A stretch of DNA of 6,740 nt from Ktedonobacterales bacterium (lineage in GTDB: Bacteria > Chloroflexota > Ktedonobacteria > Ktedonobacterales > JACDGC01). The stretch lies in NCBI GenBank assembly GCA_013815535.1, contig JACDGC010000214.1, positions 1 to 6,740 on the forward strand, read 5' to 3'. Below the pieces are notes generated by a model that saw only the letters and a program-made list of their open reading frames with translations, was not told the DNA's origin and ran no database searches. The position numbers and the translations under genes were made by a program. Shown here piece after piece: positions 1 through 4,679 of the stretch. The stretch's first letter is position 1. Each line of letters starts with the position of its first letter.

Positions 1-495
1 CCCCCGGATCTCGCGGCGCATCTCGTGGAGGTGGCGGATATCCAACCAAGCCAGCGCGTCCTAGAACCCAGCGTGGGTAAGGGCGATATCGCAGATGCTA
101 TCCGACGCGCGCACCCTGACGCATTGCTTGACGTGGTAGAGCTTCACCCGATGCTCTGCGATATCCTGCGCCTCAAAGGCTACCAGCCAACCGAATGCGA
201 TTTCTTGCGCTTCGCGTATGCTCTGCCCTATGACCGCATTATCATGAATCCCCCCTTCGAGCATGGGCAAGACATTGAGCATATCCGCCGCGCCTATGCG
301 CTGCTGGCCGAGGGCGGCACGCTCGTTGCCATCGCTTCGCCCGCCTTCGAGTATCGCAGCGAGGCCAAGTATCTCGACTTCGCCGAATGGCTTGGGATGG
401 TTGACGCCGAGGTTTCGCCCCTGCCTGACAACAGTTTCACCAACAGTGATCGCCCCACAGGCGTCGCCACGCGATTGATTATCCTCCATAAATAA
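1..495 (+). CDS. N6-adenine DNA methyltransferase-like protein, 5' end outside window
   Basis: A class I SAM-dependent methyltransferase, probably acting on adenine in DNA. The frame is open from base 1, and the codons before the GTG at 25 read PPDLAAHL, which resembles the conserved TPPxLAxxM lead-in of this family. The gene therefore most likely begins upstream and the GTG is internal. About 164 residues are visible. The SAM-binding motif I is RVLEPSVGKGDIADAI (about visible residues 19-34, slightly diverged from the usual EPSAGxG). The catalytic motif IV NPPF lies at 247-258 and is typical of amino-methyltransferases. The C-terminal TGVATRLIIL strand is also family-like. No target-recognition domain or restriction partner is visible. 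Small solo methyltransferases like this are common on phages and plasmids, where they modify DNA or protect it from restriction; that role here is inference. The downstream gene starts 52 nt later on the same strand. Confidence 0.85.
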   Translation, partial: PPDLAAHLVEVADIQPSQRVLEPSVGKGDIADAIRRAHPDALLDVVELHPMLCDILRLKGYQPTECDFLRFAYALPYDRIIMNPPFEHGQDIEHIRRAYALLAEGGTLVAIASPAFEYRSEAKYLDFAEWLGMVDAEVSPLPDNSFTNSDRPTGVATRLIILHK

Positions 496-503
496 CGTCC
501 ATC

Positions 504-522
504 GGGGAGGGCAACCCTCCCC
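504..522 (+). other. GC-rich intergenic hairpin after the methyltransferase gene
   Basis: GGGGAGGG (504-511) is the perfect complement of CCCTCCCC (515-522), with only CAA between, starting 8 nt after the methyltransferase stop codon. It has no following T tract, so it is not a canonical intrinsic terminator. It could stabilise the upstream mRNA 3' end or reduce read-through into the next gene. Confidence 0.5.
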
Positions 523-547
523 ACACCTTCACAGAAACGAGACGCCC

Positions 548-865
548 ATGGCAACCACGATTCATGTTCTCACCCATGCCGATGTCTTTCTGTACTGGCT
601 CGAAGACCAACGCGACACGCGCCGACCAGCCGATAGCAGCAATCCCTACAGCAATATGCTCGCATTCTTTATTGCAGACTTTGGGCATAGCAACGTGTCT
701 GTAGACACTCACACCTTTACCACCGAGAAATGGGGGACGCGCAACCTCCCTAAATGGGCCAAACGTTATCAGCAGTTAGAGCGCGAACAAGATGATTCCC
801 GTATTTCCATCCCCCTCGCCCGTCAACTCATGGCCCAAGTCATCACGGAGTTTCCAAACACTTAA
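548..865 (+). CDS. Unrecognised 105-aa protein
   Basis: A small soluble protein of 105 residues that I do not recognise. It has no signal peptide, membrane segment or cysteines. The N-terminal half is aromatic-rich (VFLYWLEDQR, MLAFFIADF). The middle is polar (HTFTTEKWGTRNLPKWAKRYQQLE) and the C-terminus looks helical. The ATG at 548 is the only sensible start, but its Shine-Dalgarno is poor: the 12 bases before it show only a weak GAG. It may therefore depend on translation or read-through from the methyltransferase gene 52 nt upstream. It ends 23 nt before the next small reading frame, which suggests a three-gene plus-strand operon. Amino-acid composition is protein-like and no other frame here is better. 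Function unknown. Confidence 0.65.
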   Translation: MATTIHVLTHADVFLYWLEDQRDTRRPADSSNPYSNMLAFFIADFGHSNVSVDTHTFTTEKWGTRNLPKWAKRYQQLEREQDDSRISIPLARQLMAQVITEFPNT

Positions 866-888
866 CAACAGGAGAGTGAGACACGATC

Positions 889-940
889 ATGGAAAACGAG
901 AAAAAAGGCTTCGGTATCATCAAAAGTCGTGGCGCGGATA
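889..940 (+). pseudogene. 5' fragment of a small gene split by the TnpB element
   Basis: An ATG at 889 follows AGGAG (870-874; spacing rather long at 14 nt) and reads MENEKKGFGIIKSRG before entering the left-end hairpin of the insertion element. The frame continues to a TGA at 1015-1017 (42 codons), but its second half is element sequence (hairpins and the tnpB promoter) and is unlikely to be native protein. The position, 23 nt after the preceding gene, fits a third operon gene. I infer that the gene's remainder lies beyond the right end of the element at about 2199-2357. The exact breakpoint is not resolved; the end given here is the last base before the left hairpin. Confidence 0.5.
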
Positions 941-962
941 CCCCTGCCTTTGAGGCATGGGG
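941..962 (+). repeat. Left-end hairpin of the IS element (bulged T)
   Basis: CCCCTGCC (941-948) pairs with GGCA (954-957) and GGGG (959-962) around the loop TTTGA, leaving T958 unpaired. The copy at 2168-2189 differs only within the loop. A second small hairpin, CCGCC-CGGA-GGCGG, follows at 975-988. Confidence 0.75.
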
Positions 963-1000
963 AGGAAGCGCCACCCGCCCGGAGGCGGACCTCTCTTTCC

Positions 1001-1029
1001 TTGACATGCTGAAATGAATGTGCGATACT
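1001..1029 (+). promoter_or_regulatory. Sigma70-type promoter for tnpB, leaderless configuration
   Basis: TTGACA (1001-1006), a 17-nt spacer and GATACT (1024-1029) form a near-consensus sigma70 promoter. The expected transcription start, 6-8 nt after the -10, falls on or next to the ATG at 1036-1038. The tnpB mRNA would then have essentially no 5' leader. This also shows that the upstream in-frame ATG at 1018 lies inside the promoter spacer and is not the start. Confidence 0.75.
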
Positions 1030-1035
1030 ACTCTT

Positions 1036-2160
1036 ATGAATAAAAACATCACCCGCACTATCTGCATCAAACTTGATTTAGCCACGCATGACCCCGTGTT
1101 GACCGCCACTATGAAGGCGTTTAACTCGGCGGCGGCGTGGATTGCGCGGGTGTGCTGGGATGAGGGCATCACCAACACCAACACCGCCCATCATCGGGTG
1201 TATGGTGAAACCCGCGAACGCTTTGGGTTGGCGGCGCAATTGGCGGTCAATGCCCGTGCGAAAGCCGTTGAGGCCGTCAAATCGGTCAAAGCCAAGAAAC
1301 GGGAAACGTGTCCCGTGTTTGGGCCGCGTGGCAGCGTGCGTATGGATAATCACCATAGCTACTCGTTTAAGCCCCTTGATCATGTCTCACTCTTGACGAT
1401 GGAGGGACGTATCACCTGTCGCATGATCTTGGGTGCTCGGCAGCACGCCATGCTGACCGATCCCGCATGGGAGAGTGGCACCGCCGATCTGGTGTGGCGA
1501 CGCGGTGTCTACTATTTGCATGTCACCCAAAGTCGTGTGGCCCCTGACGTTGACGATACAGGCGGCGTGATCGGCGTGGATTTGGGGATCGTCAATGTCG
1601 CTGTGGATAGTGATGGGCAAATATTCACGGGTGAGCAGGTTCGTAAGGTGCGGGCGCGGTACAAACGCCAGCGGGAGGAATTGCAGAAAGTCGGCACCAA
1701 GTCGGCCAAACGTAAAGCCAAGCGCAAGAGTGGCACCGAGGCGCGGTTCCAGTCTGATGTCAATCACTGCATCAGCAAAACCCTGGTTGCCAAAGCGGTT
1801 GCGTCGTGCAAGGCACTAGCTCTCGAAGACCTGACCGGCATCAGAGAGCGGTTGACGGTTCGTCACGAGCAACGGTATGAGCGGCATTCCTGGGCCTTCT
1901 ACCAACTGCGCACCTATATTGCGTACAAATCGGCACATGCGGGGGTGCGGGTCACACTGGTTGATCCGCGCAACACCTCCCGTACTTGCCCAGAATGCGG
2001 GCATTGTGCCAAGGCCAATCGACGTACTCAATCTGAGTTCCTTTGCCAGCAGTGCGGCTATACCGCATTGGCTGATTTCGTCGGTGCGCGAAACATTCAA
2101 ACGGTTGCGGTCAATCAACCGATGGTCGCGGCTCCTGTGTCTGTGTGTCGTAAGAGCTAG
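1036..2160 (+). CDS. tnpB: TnpB, RNA-guided RuvC nuclease of an IS200/IS605-family element
   Basis: TnpB proteins are RNA-guided DNA nucleases, ancestors of Cas12, that use an omega RNA transcribed from the element's right end to cut sites next to a short motif and so help keep the element in the genome. This 374-aa copy looks intact. The RuvC-I aspartate is D182 in IGVDLG, the RuvC-II glutamate is E264 in ALEDL, and the RuvC-III aspartate is D347 in ADFVGARNI. The zinc finger is CPEC (C318, C321) with CQQC (C337, C340). A very basic stretch (KVGTKSAKRKAKRKSG, about 218-233) lies between RuvC-I and RuvC-II, as usual. Length is near the lower range of the family. I chose ATG 1036 over the in-frame ATG at 1018 because a near-consensus promoter ends at 1029; no Shine-Dalgarno is visible, consistent with a leaderless mRNA. 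No frameshift or stop interrupts the frame. Confidence 0.93.
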   Translation: MNKNITRTICIKLDLATHDPVLTATMKAFNSAAAWIARVCWDEGITNTNTAHHRVYGETRERFGLAAQLAVNARAKAVEAVKSVKAKKRETCPVFGPRGSVRMDNHHSYSFKPLDHVSLLTMEGRITCRMILGARQHAMLTDPAWESGTADLVWRRGVYYLHVTQSRVAPDVDDTGGVIGVDLGIVNVAVDSDGQIFTGEQVRKVRARYKRQREELQKVGTKSAKRKAKRKSGTEARFQSDVNHCISKTLVAKAVASCKALALEDLTGIRERLTVRHEQRYERHSWAFYQLRTYIAYKSAHAGVRVTLVDPRNTSRTCPECGHCAKANRRTQSEFLCQQCGYTALADFVGARNIQTVAVNQPMVAAPVSVCRKS

Positions 2161-2215
2161 TGACAAGCCCCTGCCTTCTAGGCATGGGGTATATTGACTT
2201 CATAATAGGCATTCC
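2070..2215 (+). ncRNA. Predicted omega RNA (TnpB guide RNA) scaffold plus guide
   Basis: In characterised TnpB systems the guide RNA overlaps the 3' end of tnpB, runs through the right-end hairpin and takes its guide of about 16-20 nt from host DNA just beyond the element. Here the right-end hairpin is 2168-2189, and the guide would come from sequence starting near 2199. The span is inferred from family architecture; neither the 5' end nor the exact guide boundary can be read from the sequence. Confidence 0.45.
2168..2189 (+). repeat. Right-end hairpin of the IS element (bulged T)
   Basis: CCCC (2168-2171) and TGCC (2172-2175) pair with GGCA (2181-2184) and GGGG (2186-2189) around the loop TTCTA, leaving T2185 unpaired. 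The stem is identical to the left-end hairpin at 941-962. It lies 7 nt after the tnpB stop codon. Confidence 0.8.
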
Positions 2216-2357
2216 CAAGAAACAAGGGGATGTAACTATTACCGAATGTCTTAATGGTGATGCGTCTGTGAGCGCCACGATTGCCCGCGCACATTGGGAC
2301 ATTATTGCGAATCAACTCCAAGCCGATTTTAACCAGCGGTTAAAATCCCGCGATTGA
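2199..2357 (+). pseudogene. 3' fragment of the small gene split by the TnpB element
   Basis: The frame that runs through the right end of the element continues as FIIGIPKKQGDVTITECLNG and ends AHWDIIANQLQADFNQRLKSRD before a TGA at 2355-2357. It looks like genuine protein (balanced charge, helical C-terminus) but has no Shine-Dalgarno or plausible start of its own; the only upstream in-frame ATG codes through the IS hairpin. I infer that it is the C-terminal part of the gene starting at 889. The original protein would be roughly 65-75 residues, function unknown. The coding sequence contains a perfect 10-bp inverted repeat at 2325-2347 near its end. Confidence 0.5.
2325..2347. repeat. 10-bp perfect inverted repeat
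   Basis: GATTTTAACC (2325-2334) and GGTTAAAATC (2338-2347) are exact reverse complements separated by AGC. There is no T tract after it on either strand. A 9-bp direct repeat, AAATCCCGC, overlaps its right edge (2343-2351) and recurs at 2363-2371. It may be a protein-binding site or a 3' mRNA stem-loop. Confidence 0.5.
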
Positions 2358-2381
2358 CGAATAAATCCCGCCCCTTATAAA

Positions 2382-2421
2382 AAGCCCGCTCATCTCCTGC
2401 GCCAAAGAGATGAGCGGGCTT
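2382..2421 (-). terminator. Rho-independent terminator of the minus-strand 87-aa gene
   Basis: A perfect 15-bp stem, AAGCCCGCTCATCTC against GAGATGAGCGGGCTT, encloses a 10-nt loop. Read on the minus strand, the stem runs directly into a T tract (CTTTTTAT). On the plus strand only two Ts follow, so it works mainly for the minus-strand gene whose stop codon is about 60 nt upstream. It may weakly stop plus-strand transcription too. Confidence 0.9.
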
Positions 2422-2482
2422 CACCATGCAGACAACAACAGCCACCCTCAGTATACCCAGTCTTGGTGGTGATTGCAATCAG

Positions 2483-2746
2483 CTAGGACGCGAGGGCAAA
2501 GAGTGGTGCGCGAATCAAGCCGTGTTCGCGGCGGTCGTGGTCGGCCTCGGCAGTGATGAGCGTCGTCGTCACGCTCTCGATGAGCGCGGCCACCTGGGCG
2601 CGCGTAAGACCAAAGAAGCGATTGATGATCAGTTGCGGACGCGGCGCGGGCTGATAGTCGAACAGAGGGGCGCGGGCATTGCGGACGAAGCGCACGCGCA
2701 GGTTGTGCGCGCGAGCATCTTCATACGGTACGGCGAGGTCGGACAT
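2483..2746 (-). CDS. Unrecognised 87-aa protein, divergent from the Xre regulator
   Basis: A small Arg/Ala-rich protein of 87 residues beginning MSDLAVPYEDARAHNLRVRF; I do not recognise it. It has no membrane segment or signal peptide. The C-terminal half (LTRAQVAALIESVTTTLITA) is helix-like. I chose ATG 2746 because AGGAAAGGTG lies upstream with the GGTG ending 10 nt away. The alternative TTG at 2755 would sit too close to that Shine-Dalgarno. A good minus-strand promoter at 2794-2822 and the strong terminator at 2382-2421 bracket it as a single-gene transcription unit, which supports it over the 124-codon plus-strand frame that overlaps it. It is transcribed divergently from a repressor-like gene and may be controlled by it. 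Function unknown. Confidence 0.75.
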   Translation of the reverse strand: MSDLAVPYEDARAHNLRVRFVRNARAPLFDYQPAPRPQLIINRFFGLTRAQVAALIESVTTTLITAEADHDRREHGLIRAPLFALAS

Positions 2747-2793
2747 GATTGGCAATCACCTTTCCTAGTGCTTTACTATGTTTCGCCTATGTC

Positions 2794-2822
2794 AATTTAG
2801 CACAGAAACAGATAATCGTCAA
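2794..2822 (-). promoter_or_regulatory. Promoter of the minus-strand 87-aa gene
   Basis: On the minus strand, TTGACG (2822-2817), a 17-nt spacer and TAAATT (2799-2794) match the sigma70 pattern. The predicted start is near 2787, giving a leader of about 40 nt with a good Shine-Dalgarno. Confidence 0.65.
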
Positions 2823-2828
2823 GTAACA

Positions 2829-2845
2829 CCTAGGCTTTTACTAGG
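2829..2845. promoter_or_regulatory. Candidate operator in the divergent spacer (CCTAG...CTAGG)
   Basis: CCTAG (2829-2833) and CTAGG (2841-2845) form an inverted repeat with a 7-nt centre, placed between the two divergent promoters. The 13 bases from 2829 closely match those at 2764-2776 (CCTAGTGCTTTAC), which lie downstream of the minus promoter. A further CTAG lies at 2885-2888, just after the plus promoter -10. CTAG is normally rare in bacterial DNA, so four copies in 125 bp suggest binding sites. That the neighbouring Xre protein binds them is inference. Confidence 0.4.
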
Positions 2846-2854
2846 ACTGGTACA

Positions 2855-2883
2855 TTGATCCTATGGGCGAGTCGTGCTATACT
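2855..2883 (+). promoter_or_regulatory. Promoter of the Xre-family regulator gene
   Basis: TTGATC (2855-2860), a 17-nt spacer and TATACT (2878-2883) form a strong sigma70-like promoter with the start expected near 2890. It is flanked by the inverted repeat TGGTAC (2848-2853) / GTACCA (2888-2893), which brackets the whole promoter and could be part of a repressor site. Confidence 0.75.
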
Positions 2884-2924
2884 GCTAGTACCAACAACGA
2901 CCAGCCGAGCGAGAGGACCACATT

Positions 2925-3164
2925 ATGACATTGAAAGAACTGCGTGAGTCGCGCTATTGGAGTCAGATGCTCCTTGCGACAAAACTGGGAATTAACGTCT
3001 CGACCGTGAGCAAATGGGAGCGCGGACGAGCGGTACCGGAGATGTTCAACATCCTGAGATTGGCCCAGGTCTTTCAGATGGAGCCAGGCGAAATTGATGC
3101 GATCATGCAAGAAACCGTTGCTGTTGCACCACCTAAGACTATTCAGTTAGATGCCATCGAATGA
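2925..3164 (+). CDS. Small Xre-family helix-turn-helix regulator
   Basis: A 79-aa protein made almost entirely of one HTH_3/Xre DNA-binding domain, as in phage repressors and toxin-antitoxin regulators. Residues 4-59 carry the pattern: LRESRYWSQMLLATKLGI (helices 1-2), the recognition helix STVSKWERGR at about 26-35, then the hydrophobic helices FNILRLAQVF and GEIDAIM. The last 18 residues are a short polar tail with no sensor or oligomerisation domain. ATG 2925 has GAGAGG at 2911-2916, spaced 8 nt, and a strong promoter at 2855-2883. It is divergent from the 87-aa gene and probably binds the shared spacer to control both, including itself; that is inference from layout. No protease-cleavage (LexA-like) domain is present. 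Confidence 0.88.
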   Translation: MTLKELRESRYWSQMLLATKLGINVSTVSKWERGRAVPEMFNILRLAQVFQMEPGEIDAIMQETVAVAPPKTIQLDAIE

Positions 3165-3279
3165 AACGTGGTCAGGCAAGGGATCAAAAATAGCCTCACA
3201 GTGAGCCGTCCGAATACAAATTTGTCCGGTAATAGTCAATTATACAAAAAACAGTAAAAATGAAAAATCAAAGTAAGCA
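3165..3279. other. AT-rich non-coding spacer with two small palindromes
   Basis: No gene is seen here. The stretch is clearly more AT-rich than its surroundings, especially 3230-3275. It contains CTCAC-A-GTGAG (3195-3205) and the perfect palindrome ACAAATTTGT (3216-3225), the latter loosely flanked by CCG and CGG. I see no convincing promoter in it. The palindromes could be regulator-binding sites. Confidence 0.45.
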
Positions 3280-3310
3280 CAGTGCCGCACTTTTATGGGG
3301 TGCGGCACTG
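3280..3310. terminator. Terminator-like hairpin between convergent genes
   Basis: CAGTGCCGCAC (3280-3290) and GTGCGGCACTG (3300-3310) form a perfect 11-bp stem with a 9-nt loop. On the minus strand the stem is followed by TGCTTACTTTGATTTTT, loosely T-rich, and it sits 20 nt past the stop of the last minus-strand operon gene. On the plus strand GTTTC follows. It most likely ends the csrA-containing operon and may act in both directions. Confidence 0.7.
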
Positions 3311-3330
3311 GTTTCATGAGACGCAGTGGC

Positions 3331-3696
3331 TCAGGCGGGGACCGTGATCCGCACACGTGCGGCGTGGTGGATGGCGCGTACAATGGCCTCTACGTCCACG
3401 GTAGCGGCGCTGGCTCCCTCGTAATTGAACTGGGTTTCCCCGCCATCAATGGTATACGTCATCAGCCGATTAGCCTTCGTGTGCATATCGACAAAGACGA
3501 CCAGTTCGCGGAGGTTGCTTTGGGTATTGACGATGAATTGGATGCCATAGCCGTGAACAATGAGGGCGACATCGGCAAAAGGCATGGCTGGGGAAATGTT
3601 GTTGCGGGCAAACTCAGCAAGGCCCTCCTCGGCGGCATGGGCAAGCTGGAACTGCGGGGTGTTCTCAGCGACGGGGGATTGTGCGATACTCGACAT
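3331..3696 (-). CDS. Unrecognised 121-aa protein, last gene of the csrA operon
   Basis: A soluble 121-aa protein that I do not recognise. The N-terminal third is helical (FQLAHAAEEGLAEFARNN). The middle alternates hydrophobic residues like beta strands (ADVALIVHGYGIQFIVNT, LRELVVFVDM). The C-terminus is a helix (DVEAIVRAIHHAARV). This helix-strand-helix pattern suggests a small alpha/beta fold. It has no cysteine and no membrane segment. ATG 3696 has an excellent Shine-Dalgarno, AGGAGG at 3702-3707, spaced 5 nt. The 96-nt gap to the preceding gene is the largest in the operon and holds two hairpins. A plus-strand frame over the same DNA is its shadow. Confidence 0.75.
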   Translation of the reverse strand: MSSIAQSPVAENTPQFQLAHAAEEGLAEFARNNISPAMPFADVALIVHGYGIQFIVNTQSNLRELVVFVDMHTKANRLMTYTIDGGETQFNYEGASAATVDVEAIVRAIHHAARVRITVPA

Positions 3697-3719
3697 TGCA
3701 TCCTCCTAACGGATGTGGG

Positions 3720-3789
3720 GGCTGGCGATGGCTTGCTACCTCATGCCAGCCGCTTTTGCTGTATCATCAGTGCCACAGCGGCACGTGAT
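3720..3789 (-). other. Two hairpins in the gap before the last operon gene
   Basis: GGCTGGC (3720-3726) pairs with GCCAGCC (3745-3751) across an 18-nt loop. ATCAGTGCC (3766-3774) pairs with GGCAC (3780-3784) and TGAT (3786-3789), with one bulged G. Neither is followed by a T tract on the minus strand, so they are not clear terminators. They could mark an mRNA processing or stability site that sets the 121-aa gene apart. Confidence 0.4.
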
Positions 3790-3792
3790 AGC

Positions 3793-4122
3793 TTACAGTG
3801 GAAAAGGCAGATCAGGAATGGGCGACCCATCGGGATTGACCCAATGGTTGTCCACTAGGCGTAGGGCACCTTCGTAGAACTCCGCGACCACAATAGTGCC
3901 ACCAGGGAACGCGGGATGGGGATCGTTGATTTCTTGATCCATGGTTGCGCTGACAATCGTGATCTGCGCGTTGCGCGCGGCCAGCAGCGCAAGGTCGGGG
4001 CTACGCCGAATGTACGGGGAATCGGCGTCCACTTCGAGGCGATGGCGGAAGCCGCCGATGTCGATGGCGATGTCATTGCTGCCGTTGCCGTGGGTGTAGA
4101 TGTAGGCGATACCAAATAGCAT
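3793..4122 (-). CDS. Unrecognised 109-aa protein in the csrA operon
   Basis: A 109-aa protein that I do not recognise. It starts MLFGIAYIYTHGNGSNDIAI and is rich in predicted short beta strands and turns (AIDIGGFRHRLEV, AQITIVSATM, GGTIVVAEFYEGALRLVDN). It ends with a proline-rich tail, NPDGSPIPDLPFPL. The N-terminal hydrophobic stretch is too short and polar for a clear signal peptide. Asn/Asp/Gly-rich segments recall small beta-sandwich or virion-type proteins, but that is only an impression. ATG 4122 has GAGGA at 4131-4135, spaced 8 nt. It follows the previous gene by 32 nt and precedes the last gene by 96 nt. Confidence 0.72.
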   Translation of the reverse strand: MLFGIAYIYTHGNGSNDIAIDIGGFRHRLEVDADSPYIRRSPDLALLAARNAQITIVSATMDQEINDPHPAFPGGTIVVAEFYEGALRLVDNHWVNPDGSPIPDLPFPL

Positions 4123-4154
4123 AAGGGTACTCCTCTTTGCTTGTACTCGTTTTG

Positions 4155-4442
4155 TTACCGGGGTGGTGCAGTGATTTGACGCAGGGTTGTTTGTTGTGAG
4201 GCATCAGCGTGGGCTGCGAGGGCCAAGAGGAACGCGCGCATGACCTCAGCATTACGGTACTCCAACTCCCGTACCACCGCACCTGCCGTAATTTGGGCTG
4301 TCCCTTCAAGGTGCAGCACCGGAATGAGGCTACGTAGCCCGGCTTCTTTCAGGACTTGGAAACGCCCCTCAACGGTCCACCAAATTTCAAGATCGGCGAT
4401 GCAACGCACGAGCAGTTTGTAGATTTCCGTGTCTATCTTCAT
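4155..4442 (-). CDS. Unrecognised 95-aa protein translationally coupled to csrA
   Basis: A 95-aa, mostly helical soluble protein that I do not recognise (MKIDTEIYKLLVRCIADLEI, then VVRELEYRNAEVMRAFLLALAAHAD). Its ATG overlaps the csrA stop codon in an ATGA arrangement (4-nt overlap), with GAGGAA at 4451-4456 spaced 8 nt, so the two proteins should be made in linked amounts. Genes next to csrA can encode CsrA-binding antagonists (FliW in Firmicutes, CesT in pathogenic E. coli). This protein has no visible similarity to FliW, so a CsrA-partner role is only a positional guess. Confidence 0.75.
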   Translation of the reverse strand: MKIDTEIYKLLVRCIADLEIWWTVEGRFQVLKEAGLRSLIPVLHLEGTAQITAGAVVRELEYRNAEVMRAFLLALAAHADASQQTTLRQITAPPR

Positions 4443-4639
4443 TGCGGGTCTTCCTCACGGAATTGATGGGGTGTGATGCTGCTACGCGCTTCATTCAGCA
4501 ATTCTTCGCGCACCACAATGACATCGGGCGGGGCTTCGATGCCCAGCTTCACACGGTCGCCCTCGACGGCGAGGACAACAATCTTAATGACCTGGTTGAG
4601 GACAATCGCCTCGCCCGCTTTGCGACGCAAGACCAACAT
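4439..4639 (-). CDS. csrA: CsrA/RsmA-family RNA-binding translational regulator
   Basis: CsrA is a small dimeric RNA-binding protein that recognises GGA-containing hairpins, usually at ribosome-binding sites, and represses or alters translation and mRNA stability. This 66-aa protein matches across its core: MLVLRRKAGEAIVL at the N-terminus (L4 and R6 of the RNA-binding strand kept, plus the family GE at 9-10), VKLGIEAPPDV in the centre, and VVREEL with the RNA-contacting R44. The C-terminus has about 15 extra polar residues beyond the fold. ATG 4639 has AAGGAG at 4647-4652, spaced 7 nt. It sits in the middle of an operon of unknown genes, not beside flagellar or housekeeping genes, which suggests an accessory paralogue; csrA copies on integrative elements are known in Legionella. 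Its own operon's GGA-rich leader (5460-5680) is a possible target. Confidence 0.93.
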   Translation of the reverse strand: MLVLRRKAGEAIVLNQVIKIVVLAVEGDRVKLGIEAPPDVIVVREELLNEARSSITPHQFREEDPQ

Positions 4640-4651
4640 CGTGATGCTCCT

Positions 4652-4679
4652 TAGCGATACTGGCGTGGGCTAGCGATAC
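4652..4679 (-). repeat. 9-bp direct repeat before csrA
   Basis: TAGCGATAC occurs at 4652-4660 and 4671-4679, 19 nt apart. On the minus strand the first-read copy supplies the last codons and TAG stop of the 176-aa gene (TATCGCTAG). The second (TATCGCTAAGGAG) runs into the csrA Shine-Dalgarno. It may be a small tandem duplication or a binding site. Confidence 0.45.

Larger units (their letters stand above)
930..2198 (+). mobile_element. IS200/IS605-type element carrying tnpB only (IS1341-like)
   Basis: The element is defined by tnpB plus two near-identical subterminal hairpins in the same orientation, at 941-962 and 2168-2189. Each is CCCC-TGCC, a 5-nt loop, then GGCA-T-GGGG, with an extrahelical T at the same place in the 3' arm. 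This is the architecture of the hairpins that TnpA binds in IS608, a known member of the family. There are no long terminal inverted repeats or target duplications, as expected. No tnpA (HUH Y1 transposase) is present, so the element would need TnpA in trans to move. The boundaries are estimates: the left end should lie 10-25 nt before 941, and the right end 5-15 nt after 2189. The element appears to sit inside a small gene. Confidence 0.75.

Noticed and set aside
504..522. Intrinsic terminator after the methyltransferase
   Set aside because: The stem is strong but the following bases (ACACCTTC) are not a T tract; kept only as a hairpin.
941..988. Hairpins before tnpB as a transcription terminator of the methyltransferase operon
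   Set aside because: There is no T tract, and the bulged-T stem is repeated exactly after tnpB, so transposon-end function explains it better.
1018..1035. ATG at 1018 as the start of tnpB (380 aa)
   Set aside because: It lies in the spacer between the -35 and -10 of a near-consensus promoter, so it would not be on the transcript; the added residues MCDTTL have no family support.
2426..2800. 124-codon plus-strand open frame
   Set aside because: It is antisense to the 87-aa gene, which has its own promoter, Shine-Dalgarno and terminator. The plus frame has no ribosome-binding site and begins just after the hairpin.
3295..3858. 187-codon plus-strand open frame
   Set aside because: It spans two minus-strand genes with excellent Shine-Dalgarno sites, starts inside the terminator hairpin, and has glycine-rich shadow-like composition.
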